This document shows positions 7,633 to 15,116 of a stretch of 19,937 bases of DNA, piece by piece. Source of the stretch: JAJPJX01 sp964568355 (lineage in GTDB: Bacteria; Acidobacteriota; Terriglobia; Bryobacterales; Bryobacteraceae); assembly GCA_964568355.1 (NCBI GenBank), contig CAZMRK010000866.1:1-19937 (forward strand), given 5' to 3'. The notes below the pieces were generated by a model, which did not search any database, had not been told where the DNA came from, and saw nothing but the letters and a program-made list of their open reading frames with translations. The stretch's first letter is position 1. The number at the start of each line of letters is the position of its first letter. Made by a program: the position numbers and the translations under genes.

Positions 7633-7859
7633 GCGTAAACCTCTGAGGGGGGTCTTCTCCGAAGGACCGTGTGGGCTGCCGGGGCAGTGTCATCGCGGCG
7701 GCCCGGCCGTGGACGCTTCGAAGGGTCACCGAGCAATGTCTCGTACCCGGCAAGCACAGGACCAGAGGGCATAGAAGGCGCGAGGCACAGGGTTCCGTCC
7801 TGAACCAGTTGTGGCCTCTCCACCTGGCACAATGGACCGGGCTGGCGCGCGCTTGCCAT
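7629..7859 (-). CDS. Doubtful 76-codon reading frame between tssG and vgrG
   Basis: An open frame of 76 codons starts 5 bases after the tssG stop and ends in a TGA that overlaps the vgrG ATG (ATGA), which is the spacing seen at real junctions in this operon. Against it, the protein is rich in Pro and Arg, looks unstructured, matches no family I recognise, and has no convincing ribosome site. vgrG also has its own AGAGG site inside this frame. GC-rich spacer DNA often stays open by chance. I list it because of its position, with low confidence. Confidence 0.2.
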   Translation of the reverse strand: MASARQPGPLCQVERPQLVQDGTLCLAPSMPSGPVLAGYETLLGDPSKRPRPGRRDDTAPAAHTVLRRRPPSEVYA

Positions 7860-7864
7860 AGGGA
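7633..7864 (-). other. Largest intergenic gap, between tssG and vgrG
   Basis: This 232-base stretch separates the baseplate genes from the spike and effector module. It contains the vgrG ribosome site (7640-7644). I see no clear terminator hairpin with a T-run and no convincing -35/-10 pair. A separate promoter or processing site for the vgrG-Rhs module could sit here, but nothing in the sequence proves it. Confidence 0.5.
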
Positions 7865-8899
7865 CTATCTACGCACCGTGAAGACAGCATCTCGGGCGTG
7901 GTCGCGAAACTCCGCCGTCTTGAGCCAGCCAAGCCAGCCCAGGCGCGGCGAATCGACGTCACCGTCGGTCAATCGACACCAGGGCACCTGATCGGCCGCA
8001 AGCACAAGTTGGATTTCGCACTCGAGCGCCTGCCCGGCGAAATAGCCGGCCAGCTCGGCCAGGGTGGCGAAGGCCTCGCCGTCGGGAAGGAACCGCCGGA
8101 ACTGATCCAGCGTCAATGGGCCTGCCAGCACGCGGAAACGGGCCTGCTGGTTCCACACAGCGTCACCGGCAACGGCTCCGACGCCCAATTGATTGTGCAA
8201 TCCCCCGGCGGTAAGCCACGATAGCGATTCCTGCTCCAGAGAAAACCACTTGCCCACGAACTGCTGAACCGCGAAGGGAACCTGGAAGTAATCGTGGAGA
8301 ATGCCCTCCAGAGCGACCGCCGAATGCGGCTGTTGGGCAAACAAGCCGGCATATCGAAGGAGGGCCTCGTCCGGAACGCGGAGGCGCCCCCGCAGGTGGG
8401 CGGTCCCCATGCCGATCAGGTCAAACAGATACTGTGTGAACGAATGCTCGTCATTACTTCGGCGCGCCTGTTCATAGCCGATCATGAAGTGATGCTTTTC
8501 CCAAGCCTTGTAGAAGAGGGAAAGCAAGCGATGGTTGAACAGGTCGAAGAAATCTGCGAGAGCCGGGTCCCCGGTAAATTGCAGCGCTACGAGCAACTCG
8601 GCGTAGTGGGCTGGCAAAGCGCCTCGCACGCCCGCCACAGTCATGAAGTTGACGGCCATTTGGGGACGCTCGCCATCCTCCCGGGTGATTTGCTGAATGG
8701 CGCTAGCGGGAAACGTCAACCCGATGTAAGTGGCGAACCGCACGATCTCCTCAGCCGGCTGTGCAGCGCCGCCAATCGCCTTACGCCTGGGGTCCAGGAG
8801 ACCCAGAAGGCGAACAGCCTGGAAAAAGTTGAAGTCGAATCCATGCGCAAACAGCGCCTCTTCTACAGTAGGATCTGCTCGCCGGACCGCGGTGGCCAT
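7865..8899 (-). CDS. tssG: T6SS baseplate subunit TssG
   Basis: This 344-residue protein matches the TssG/ImpH/VasB family in length and motifs. The N terminus has the typical FDFNFFQAVRLL segment. The middle has LPAHYAELL, then DFFDLFNHRLLSLFYKAWEK, the best-known signature of this family. Near the C terminus the predicted beta-rich part ends in LGWLGWLKT. In the T6SS baseplate TssG binds two TssF chains to form a wedge. The ATG at 8899 lies 37 bases inside the end of tssF and has a good GGAAAGGAA ribosome site, so the two partners are likely made in coupled amounts. Confidence 0.95.
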   Translation of the reverse strand: MATAVRRADPTVEEALFAHGFDFNFFQAVRLLGLLDPRRKAIGGAAQPAEEIVRFATYIGLTFPASAIQQITREDGERPQMAVNFMTVAGVRGALPAHYAELLVALQFTGDPALADFFDLFNHRLLSLFYKAWEKHHFMIGYEQARRSNDEHSFTQYLFDLIGMGTAHLRGRLRVPDEALLRYAGLFAQQPHSAVALEGILHDYFQVPFAVQQFVGKWFSLEQESLSWLTAGGLHNQLGVGAVAGDAVWNQQARFRVLAGPLTLDQFRRFLPDGEAFATLAELAGYFAGQALECEIQLVLAADQVPWCRLTDGDVDSPRLGWLGWLKTAEFRDHARDAVFTVRR

Positions 8900-10689
8900 C
8901 GTTTCAGAATTCCTTTCCTTTGCCGGGTTCTCACCGTCAACTGGCTGAACGAGTTGATCGAGCTATACAACGCCAGGAAGCGCTCCAGAACGCAGGCAAA
9001 CAGAAATACTTCACGCCCCACATACTGCTCTTCATCGAACTCTGCCGCGATCTGGAGACCCTGGCAGAAATTGACACCATATTCCGAAAGCACACGAGCC
9101 ATGCCGCGCCCGCTGGAGATGGCGGTGAGCCCTTCAATCTGTCGCAGAGTGGCTGCGTCGCCCGTAAAGTCGTAGAGGCGCAAAATCTCCTGCAAAGCCT
9201 CGCGTCCCCCCTCGACAATGGAGAGATAGTTCAGCCCCAAATGAGAGATCAGCCGCCATTCGAAGCCTCGCCGCAACGGTGGGCGAACGGTCTGCGTGAT
9301 AGGCCGCAGAGCGCGGATGCGCACTACGGCGGAAGACTCCGTATCCCAATCTCCAAACTCGCCGCCACCGGGCAAGCGTGCCGCAAGATCGCGATTTGTG
9401 CAGGTTATGTGCAAGGTCAGTGTCTCGACCGGCGGAAGAGAGGGCTGAAAGCGCAAATCCACAAGCGACAGGTATACCTCGGTCCCCGCATCGCCTTTCT
9501 TCTCGGAGGCGCGTCGCGTGGCGTACCAATATGCTGCTCCGTCCGCGCGATCGTACCCATGACGGAGCGAGTAGAAGGGCTGGAATTCCCGGGGCTCTTC
9601 CGAATAGGGCACCGTGGAAAGCACGCGGTCTACCGAATAGACTTCCGTGGCCAGCGGATAGTGCACATCGGGGACGATGCGATATTCATACTGCGCCTGG
9701 GTCAATCGAATTGGTTCGGCGGAGCGTTCAAACAGATTCACCGCGGGAGCGCAACCAAGCTGAAAGGTTTCCGGACCTATTGCCTGCTCCAGGAGTCCCA
9801 GACGTTCTCGACGCTCGAATTCGCTCAGGAAAATCGTGATCTCCGCGCGGTCTTCGCAGCCGGCAGCAACCAGGCGGTCCATGCCGTGGAGATCGAAGAA
9901 TAGAAATTTCTGCGGAAAGTAGAAATATTCCTGCAGGAGCCTGTAACCGGGAAAGCTGCGGTCGGAGTACGGCAATATCCCTTCATCGCGCCGGAAGCCG
10001 GCTTCGGTGAGAAATGAGCGCGGCAGAACGACGGGTTGACGGCGCGATGGTTCACAGGCTTCGGCGCGAAGCGCATTGTTAAAGAGGAGTTCGTAAAGTG
10101 TGTGCACCACCTGAGAATCGCCGGAGAGATAAAAGCGCAGGTCGCGGAGATCAAGAGCTTTGAAGCGCGCGCGGCCCTGGCAGCGCAATTCGATCCGGAT
10201 GGCGGCCACTGCGTCGCCTGGTAATGAAGCGCTGCCCGATCCGGCGCGAATGAGGGAAGCCCTCGAGACAGCGATGGGCCAGAGCGTGACGGGGTAGCAG
10301 GTGCGGAAGCGGCATGGGGTTCCGCCGACCGGCCGGGAATAGAGCGTGGTCCCTTTCGGAACGGAAACGCCACTGGAGATTGTACCTTCGTCTGGCTCCG
10401 TTGCGAACTGCGCTATGAATGCCGAGGGAAGCGGCCGCAAATAGTGCGGATATAAGAGATCGAGGACCGCGCCGGTGATCTCGGGGAACTCATCATCGAT
10501 CTTGTGCTGAATTCGAGCCGCCAAATAAGCGAATGCTTCAATCAGCCGTTCGACGTGCGGATCTTCGGACCGGACGGAATTCAGCTTCAGGCCGCCGGCG
10601 CGCTCGGGATACTTCTCCGCAAACTCGCCCGCCATCTGGCGAATGAAGACCAGTTCGCGTTCATAGTAAGGAAGGAGGTCGGATTTCAT
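8863..10689 (-). CDS. tssF: T6SS baseplate subunit TssF
   Basis: This 608-residue protein is clear TssF/ImpG/VasA. The first 75 residues carry the family signature: LLPYYERELVFIR, then SEDPHVERLIEAFAYLAARI and LDLLYPHYLRPLPS. The length is normal for the family. It forms the wedge core of the T6SS baseplate with TssG and TssE. The ATG at 10689 overlaps the tssE stop as ATGA, with an AGGAA ribosome site just before it. The gene runs into tssG by 37 bases. There is no sign of frameshift or truncation. Confidence 0.97.
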   Translation of the reverse strand: MKSDLLPYYERELVFIRQMAGEFAEKYPERAGGLKLNSVRSEDPHVERLIEAFAYLAARIQHKIDDEFPEITGAVLDLLYPHYLRPLPSAFIAQFATEPDEGTISSGVSVPKGTTLYSRPVGGTPCRFRTCYPVTLWPIAVSRASLIRAGSGSASLPGDAVAAIRIELRCQGRARFKALDLRDLRFYLSGDSQVVHTLYELLFNNALRAEACEPSRRQPVVLPRSFLTEAGFRRDEGILPYSDRSFPGYRLLQEYFYFPQKFLFFDLHGMDRLVAAGCEDRAEITIFLSEFERRERLGLLEQAIGPETFQLGCAPAVNLFERSAEPIRLTQAQYEYRIVPDVHYPLATEVYSVDRVLSTVPYSEEPREFQPFYSLRHGYDRADGAAYWYATRRASEKKGDAGTEVYLSLVDLRFQPSLPPVETLTLHITCTNRDLAARLPGGGEFGDWDTESSAVVRIRALRPITQTVRPPLRRGFEWRLISHLGLNYLSIVEGGREALQEILRLYDFTGDAATLRQIEGLTAISSGRGMARVLSEYGVNFCQGLQIAAEFDEEQYVGREVFLFACVLERFLALYSSINSFSQLTVRTRQRKGILKRWPPRSGEQILL

Positions 10690-11180
10690 CGCCGGCGTTC
10701 CTGGACGGAGAACCGCCCGGTATCCACTCGCAGAACCGAATCAAAGGTTACAGGCTCGTTGTCAGATTCGACGCGAAGCCATCCCTCGATGAGGAAACGC
10801 AAGGTTGCTTCCGTCTCGCTGCGAGGCGCCGCTGCCACGGTGACGCCTGCCAGGCGCGGCTCGAACAGGCGAATGGCTGCTTCCATGGAGCGGCGGAGGC
10901 GATTTTGATCGGCGGCCATGCGCAGGTTGTACTGCGTGAAATCGGGAATCCCGAAGGCCAGCATGGAAGCAGATGCCTGCTCGAACTCGGGAGGCACAGG
11001 TTCTTCCGCGGTGCGTGTGTTCAGCAGATCGGTAAGATTGCGAATTACCGACTCTCGCAGACCCGCGATGGTATCAGCGCGAACAGAGCCGATCACTCCG
11101 ATTTCCTGGGCGATCAACCGGTCTAAAATCGAAGGCGTGATGCGTTGGAGATGCGCGCGTCTTTCGACCACAATAGCCAT
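10686..11180 (-). CDS. tssE: T6SS baseplate subunit TssE (gp25-like)
   Basis: This 164-residue protein is of the phage gp25-like family. Residues 14-22 (ITPSILDRL) match the usual N-terminal helix. Residues 42-56 (RESVIRNLTDLLNTR) are the family hallmark, in which the conserved Arg and the LLNTR end contact the sheath and wedge. In phage tails and T6SS, this subunit starts sheath assembly on the baseplate. The ATG at 11180 directly abuts the tssA stop with no base between. The ribosome site AGGAAGGA lies inside the end of tssA. The C-terminal tail (RFSVQERRR) is basic. Confidence 0.93.
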   Translation of the reverse strand: MAIVVERRAHLQRITPSILDRLIAQEIGVIGSVRADTIAGLRESVIRNLTDLLNTRTAEEPVPPEFEQASASMLAFGIPDFTQYNLRMAADQNRLRRSMEAAIRLFEPRLAGVTVAAAPRSETEATLRFLIEGWLRVESDNEPVTFDSVLRVDTGRFSVQERRR

Positions 11181-12413
11181 CTACCGTCCTTCCTGGGCTT
11201 CGTTGCATGCCAGCGCCTGCCACGGATCCAGCCGGCACAATTGCGCGAAGTATTTCGCCGCGAGATCTGCGTCGGCGGTTCCGGCCTGCTCGTTCCGATA
11301 GCAACGATAGAGCCGGCTCCAGACAGCGCCGATCAGTTCACTGGTTTCCCAAGTCGCCAGTTGGTGCACTTCGATCTGCTCGGCGAGTTCTTCCAGCACG
11401 GCCCGAGCCAGGCGATGCCGCCCGGTCTGCAGACAGATCTCCGCCAAAAGCAGCTTCCGCTGAAAGCGGGCGCGACCGTTTGGCTCAACAGCGGCGAGAC
11501 GGGTCATCTCTGCCAAAGCCTGGTCGGTCTGACCGGCGCGCGCCAGTCGCTCGGCATTTTGCCACGAGTCGCCGTTCACGCCGCTTTCTAGCATCGTTCC
11601 GTAAACCGGCACGGTTTGGGCAGCCGGCGCGCCAGCATCCCGTGGCCTGTCCAGGTCCGGATTACCGGCCGCCTCACCCGCGGGCAACTTCCGCAGGATA
11701 CTCTCCAGCAGCTTGCGGCAGTCTTCCAGTACTTCGCGCGGATGCGCGAAGGAAAGTGCCTCCGGTCCGAACTTCTCTTCGGCCACCCGCTCCAATTCCT
11801 GCAACTCGGCGCGGGACTCCAGCATTTCCCGATGTAGTTCGCGATAGGCCGCCACCGGTGTGGCTTTGACAGCCGCCTGGAATTCTTCGGACGTGATCTT
11901 GCCGCCGGCCGGCCGCAGCGATTCGAGATAGTAGTTGTAAGAATAATTAGGGCCGTCGTTCCTGCGTGTAACCGGGATCTGCGCAATCAGGTCGGCCATC
12001 TTTTCGTCCATCCATTCCAGCGGACCGGAGCGAAGTTCGAGATCGCCGCTCTGGATCTCGGGGCGCAAGCCGGCATCCCAAAAGCGCATGAGCAACTCCC
12101 GAATGAGACGCAGGCCATCCCGGAGGCCGGCAAATCCGTGCAGTACGATGTTGGCCTCGGTGAGCCAGACCGCGACGCGCAGATCCTTGCTTTTCCGTGA
12201 GAGGAGCGAAGACGCCAGATCCTTGAGCCTCGGCCATCCGGCGCTCTCCTCATCTACCGGTGTCCAGATACCCTTGTCGGTTGTGTCGTAAGCATTGGGC
12301 CTGGAACGCCTCAGATGAATCCAATCCTCGTCTGAAAGAACCGTACCGCCGGGCTGCTGCCCAACCGGCACGGGCTCCAACACGGAATCTTCAATCGTAT
12401 GGAGAATCGGCAT
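11181..12413 (-). CDS. tssA: T6SS assembly protein TssA
   Basis: From the ATG at 12413 this is a 410-residue TssA/ImpA-type protein. The N terminus (IEDSVLEPVPVGQQPGG) fits the ImpA_N opening with its proline- and glycine-rich loop. A helical stretch with LRLIRELLMRFWDAGLRPE follows, which is typical of the domain. The C-terminal part (FQRKLLLAEICLQTGRHRLA through LCRLDPWQAL) matches the C-terminal helical domain of longer TssA proteins. TssA primes and caps growing tube and sheath. The start is uncertain: a TTG at 12485, overlapping the hcp stop and preceded by AAGG, would add 24 residues. I prefer the ATG because the family similarity begins there, although its own ribosome site is poor. 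Confidence 0.87.
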   Translation of the reverse strand: MPILHTIEDSVLEPVPVGQQPGGTVLSDEDWIHLRRSRPNAYDTTDKGIWTPVDEESAGWPRLKDLASSLLSRKSKDLRVAVWLTEANIVLHGFAGLRDGLRLIRELLMRFWDAGLRPEIQSGDLELRSGPLEWMDEKMADLIAQIPVTRRNDGPNYSYNYYLESLRPAGGKITSEEFQAAVKATPVAAYRELHREMLESRAELQELERVAEEKFGPEALSFAHPREVLEDCRKLLESILRKLPAGEAAGNPDLDRPRDAGAPAAQTVPVYGTMLESGVNGDSWQNAERLARAGQTDQALAEMTRLAAVEPNGRARFQRKLLLAEICLQTGRHRLARAVLEELAEQIEVHQLATWETSELIGAVWSRLYRCYRNEQAGTADADLAAKYFAQLCRLDPWQALACNEAQEGR

Positions 12414-12481
12414 GACCAGGGACGGGAAACCGTGCGTCTGAAGGCGGAAGCCGGCGATTCTTCCGCCCTCAGAGCAAACGG

Positions 12482-12979
12482 TCAAGCATAGACCTTATTC
12501 GCCGTCAGGTCCCACCCGCCAGTCACGTTGCCGCCGCCGCTACCGTCCGCCCGCTTCTGCTGCGTGTAGGTCCACTTGATTTTGCCGTAGTTGAAACTCA
12601 CGGATTCGGTGGGAAAATTGTCGGCGCCTTTGGCGCTTCCCGCCGGCGCGACATGGGAAACCAGCACTTGTTCCAACTTGACCTCCATGTACTTCATCTT
12701 GTCGCCGGAGGCGCGGCACATCTCCAGCGTGATGTCCTTTAGGTGCTTTCCGTTGGAGCAGGCTTCGTACAGCTTCGGCGAGGCTTTGTCAACATACTTC
12801 ACAATGGAGAAATCCGAATGCTCGCAGCGCTCCGCCGATGCTCCTCCCGCCGAACTTGCCGTGGCCGACGCTGGTTGAGTAATTGCGTGATTGAAAGAGA
12901 GCACCTCGATCCAGTCCTTATGTTTTTCATCGGTGCTTTCTCCCGGTATTCCGTCGATTTTGATAAAAGTATCAAACAT
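12482..12979 (-). CDS. hcp: Hcp, T6SS inner tube subunit
   Basis: This 165-residue protein is of the Hcp1 family, which forms the hexameric rings of the expelled tube. The N terminus MFDTFIKIDGIPGES and the segment DWIEVLSFNHAITQP are family hallmarks. The later parts HSDFSIVKYVDKASPKLYEAC and a C-terminal GGWDLTANK fit as well. A small Ser/Ala/Gly-rich insert (ASATASSAGGASAE) lies in the loop at residues 37-50. The start at 12979 is fixed by a strong GGAGG site 10 bases upstream. The frame stays open further upstream, but that part only overlaps the end of tssC. The gene sits between sheath and tssA, separated from tssC by 71 bases that include a hairpin. Confidence 0.97.
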   Translation of the reverse strand: MFDTFIKIDGIPGESTDEKHKDWIEVLSFNHAITQPASATASSAGGASAERCEHSDFSIVKYVDKASPKLYEACSNGKHLKDITLEMCRASGDKMKYMEVKLEQVLVSHVAPAGSAKGADNFPTESVSFNYGKIKWTYTQQKRADGSGGGNVTGGWDLTANKVYA

Positions 12980-12989
12980 GCTTTCTGTT

Positions 12990-12994
12990 CCTCC
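12990..12994 (-). promoter_or_regulatory. Strong ribosome binding site of hcp
   Basis: GGAGG on the minus strand lies 10 bases before the hcp ATG. It fixes the start against the longer open frame that continues upstream into tssC, and fits high expression of the tube protein. Confidence 0.8.
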
Positions 12995-13008
12995 AAGTTT
13001 GTATTTCG

Positions 13009-13031
13009 GACCCGGCGAAACCGTGCCGGTC
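13009..13031 (-). other. Hairpin between tssC and hcp
   Basis: In the 71-base spacer the transcript can pair GACCGGC with GCCGGGTC around an 8-base loop, with one bulged C. No T-run follows, so it is not a standard intrinsic terminator. It could be a processing or stability element that sets hcp mRNA level apart from the sheath genes. That role is inference. Confidence 0.35.
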
Positions 13032-13050
13032 ACATAGCGTAATGCAGCTC

Positions 13051-14541
13051 TTAAGCCCTGGCCGCGGGCAGCCGCGCGACCAGCCGCAGGGACACCGTAA
13101 GTTCTTCCAACTGGAAATGCGGCCTGAGATACGCGACGGCATTGTACGAACCCGGTTTGCCCGCTACATCCACCACTTCGATCCGCGCCTCGCGCAATGG
13201 GAATTTGGCCTTGGCCTCCGGTCCCGCGAGATCGTCGAGCAGAACGTAGTTCTGCACCCAATCATTCAAAAATCTCTCGCAACTCTCCCGGGACATGAAT
13301 GAGCCGATCTTGTCTCGCATCATCGCCTTCAGGTAATGGGCGAAGCGTGAAACGGCAAAGATGTACTGCAACTGAGTGGAGAGGCGCGCGTTGGCGTTCG
13401 CATCATCACTCAGGTAGGTACGCGGCTTCTGGCAGGACTGCGCGCCCAGAAAGGCGGCCATGTCCGTGCCCTTGTACCAGCACAGCGGCACGAAGCCGAG
13501 ACGCGACAGCTCATTCTCGCGACGATCGGTGATGGCGACCTCGGTGGGACATTTGACGGCGATGTCACCCTCATCGGTATGGAATGTATGCGCGGGCAAG
13601 CCCTCCACCAGGCCGCCGCCTTCCACCCCCCGGATGGCCGCACACCACTCGTGCCGCGCAAAGGCATCAGTCAGCCGCGCAGCAAATGCGTAGGCCGAAT
13701 TGCCCCACAAATACTTGCTATGATCGGAGCCGTCGACCTTCTCTTCGTAGTTGAACTCCTCCACGGCGACTGTGTCGTTTCCATAAGGCAGCCGCAACAG
13801 AATGTGCGGCAGGGTCAGGCCCACGTATCGGGCATCGTCGCTCTCGCGGAAAGCCTTCCAACGGATGTATGCGTCGTTGTCGAAGATCTTGGATAGATCG
13901 CGAGGTCCGGAAAGCTCGGTGTAAGCATCCCAGTTGAACATTTTCGGACTGGCGGCCGCGATGAACGGCGCGTGCGCCGCCGCCGCGACGTTCGACATCT
14001 TTGCCAGAACTTCAATATCTTCCGGATGGCGGCCGAACTCGTAATCGCCGACGATGGCTCCGAACGGATGGCCGCCGAGAACCCCAAAACCCTCGTCGTG
14101 AATCTTCTTGAAGATAGCGCTCTGGTCAAACTCGGATGCCTTCTGCAGATCTCTCAGCAGGTCTTGCTTGCTGGCCTGCATCACTTTGATCTTCAACATC
14201 GGGGAGGTCTCCGTTTGGGAAACCAGGTAGTGCAGGCCGCGCCAGGACCCTTCCAGGTTCTGAAAGGTCTCGGCGTGCATCACCTCGTTGAGCTGCGCGG
14301 AGATCGCCTGGTCAATCGCGGCGATACGCGCATTGATCATGGCCTCCGTGTCTCTGGAGATCGTCATCTCGCGATGAACCACCTGCTCGACCAGCGTGGT
14401 GACCCAGTCCTTAGCGCGGCTGCGTTCGTCCGGCGTTGGCGCCAGACGCCCCTCTTCAAGAATCCTGTCCAGAATGCTGCCTTCGGTTTCGGTAGTCCGG
14501 ACGGATTCCGGTTGTATGTGGGTTGATGACTCTGGCGCCAT
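13051..14541 (-). CDS. tssC: T6SS sheath large subunit TssC (VipB)
   Basis: This 496-residue protein has the normal length for TssC/VipB/EvpB. Family motifs are plain: FQNLEGSWRGLHYLVSQTE in the N-terminal part, GVLGGHPFGAIVGDYEF, then FIAAASPKMFNW, a WKAFRESDDARYVGLTLP stretch, and a C-terminal FMSRESCERFLNDWVQNYV. With TssB it builds the contractile sheath around the Hcp tube in the cytoplasm. The ATG at 14541 lies 2 bases after the tssB stop. An AAGGAG ribosome site at 14550-14555 lies within the end of tssB, so translation of the two partners is coupled. Confidence 0.98.
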   Translation of the reverse strand: MAPESSTHIQPESVRTTETEGSILDRILEEGRLAPTPDERSRAKDWVTTLVEQVVHREMTISRDTEAMINARIAAIDQAISAQLNEVMHAETFQNLEGSWRGLHYLVSQTETSPMLKIKVMQASKQDLLRDLQKASEFDQSAIFKKIHDEGFGVLGGHPFGAIVGDYEFGRHPEDIEVLAKMSNVAAAAHAPFIAAASPKMFNWDAYTELSGPRDLSKIFDNDAYIRWKAFRESDDARYVGLTLPHILLRLPYGNDTVAVEEFNYEEKVDGSDHSKYLWGNSAYAFAARLTDAFARHEWCAAIRGVEGGGLVEGLPAHTFHTDEGDIAVKCPTEVAITDRRENELSRLGFVPLCWYKGTDMAAFLGAQSCQKPRTYLSDDANANARLSTQLQYIFAVSRFAHYLKAMMRDKIGSFMSRESCERFLNDWVQNYVLLDDLAGPEAKAKFPLREARIEVVDVAGKPGSYNAVAYLRPHFQLEELTVSLRLVARLPAARA

Positions 14542-14543
14542 TA

Positions 14544-15080
14544 TCAGCTCTCCTTTGGCGAACCCGGAATTGGCTCGGCTTCCGTGACACCTACCTCCGC
14601 CCGCAGCTTATTCCACGATTCGGTATTGTGCAGTACTTCCTGCAGCAAGGAATCCAGCCTGTCATTGCCGTACAGGCTGCTCCGCAGGTTCGATAAACGG
14701 CTGCGTAGCTCGAGAAGCGCGCGCAGCGGCTCTATTTGCTTCACCACATTCTGGGGTTCGAAATCGGCCAGGCTGCGGAAGCGCAACTCGACATTGAGGC
14801 GCGTGTCGTCGTCGGTCAACTTATTGTCCACGCGAAAAGTCGCACGCGGGGAGATGCGCTCCATTACCTGATCGAAATTGTCACGATCGATTTCGACGAA
14901 CTTACGATCCTTCATCTTCGGCAGGGGTTTCTCTGGTGTTCCCGCCAGGTCGGCAAGCACACCGACCACAAAAGGAAGCTCCTTCTTCTCGATCGCCCCG
15001 CCTGTTTCCACGTCATAGCTGATGTGGACCCGGGGAGGCCGCACGCGGCTGATCTTCTTTTGAATGCTCTCTCGTGCCAT
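14544..15080 (-). CDS. tssB: T6SS sheath small subunit TssB (VipA)
   Basis: This 178-residue protein is of the TssB/VipA/ImpB family. It has the expected SRVRPPRVHISYDVETGGA opening, then LPFVVGVLADLAG and KMKDRKFVEIDRDNFDQVM. The helical C-terminal half carries LRFRSLADFEPQNVV and the segment EPLRALLELRSRLSNLRSSL. It interlocks with TssC in the contractile sheath. The length is normal. The ATG at 15080 has a strong GGAGGG site 9 bases upstream. The 36-base spacer to tssM is one of the larger gaps here but shows no promoter I can defend. Confidence 0.97.
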   Translation of the reverse strand: MARESIQKKISRVRPPRVHISYDVETGGAIEKKELPFVVGVLADLAGTPEKPLPKMKDRKFVEIDRDNFDQVMERISPRATFRVDNKLTDDDTRLNVELRFRSLADFEPQNVVKQIEPLRALLELRSRLSNLRSSLYGNDRLDSLLQEVLHNTESWNKLRAEVGVTEAEPIPGSPKES

Positions 15081-15089
15081 AGTTTCATT

Positions 15090-15095
15090 CCCTCC
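15090..15095 (-). promoter_or_regulatory. Strong ribosome binding site of tssB
   Basis: GGAGGG on the minus strand, 9 bases before the tssB ATG, in the short spacer after tssM. It suggests independent, efficient initiation on the sheath genes even though they are probably co-transcribed with tssM. Confidence 0.7.
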
Positions 15096-15116
15096 GGCGA
15101 TCTTTCTGCTACTCCC

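Noticed and set aside
12980..13261. N-terminal extension of Hcp by 94 codons
   Set aside because: The extension overlaps the end of tssC and starts at a TTG. Hcp similarity begins at the ATG at 12979, which has a strong GGAGG site.
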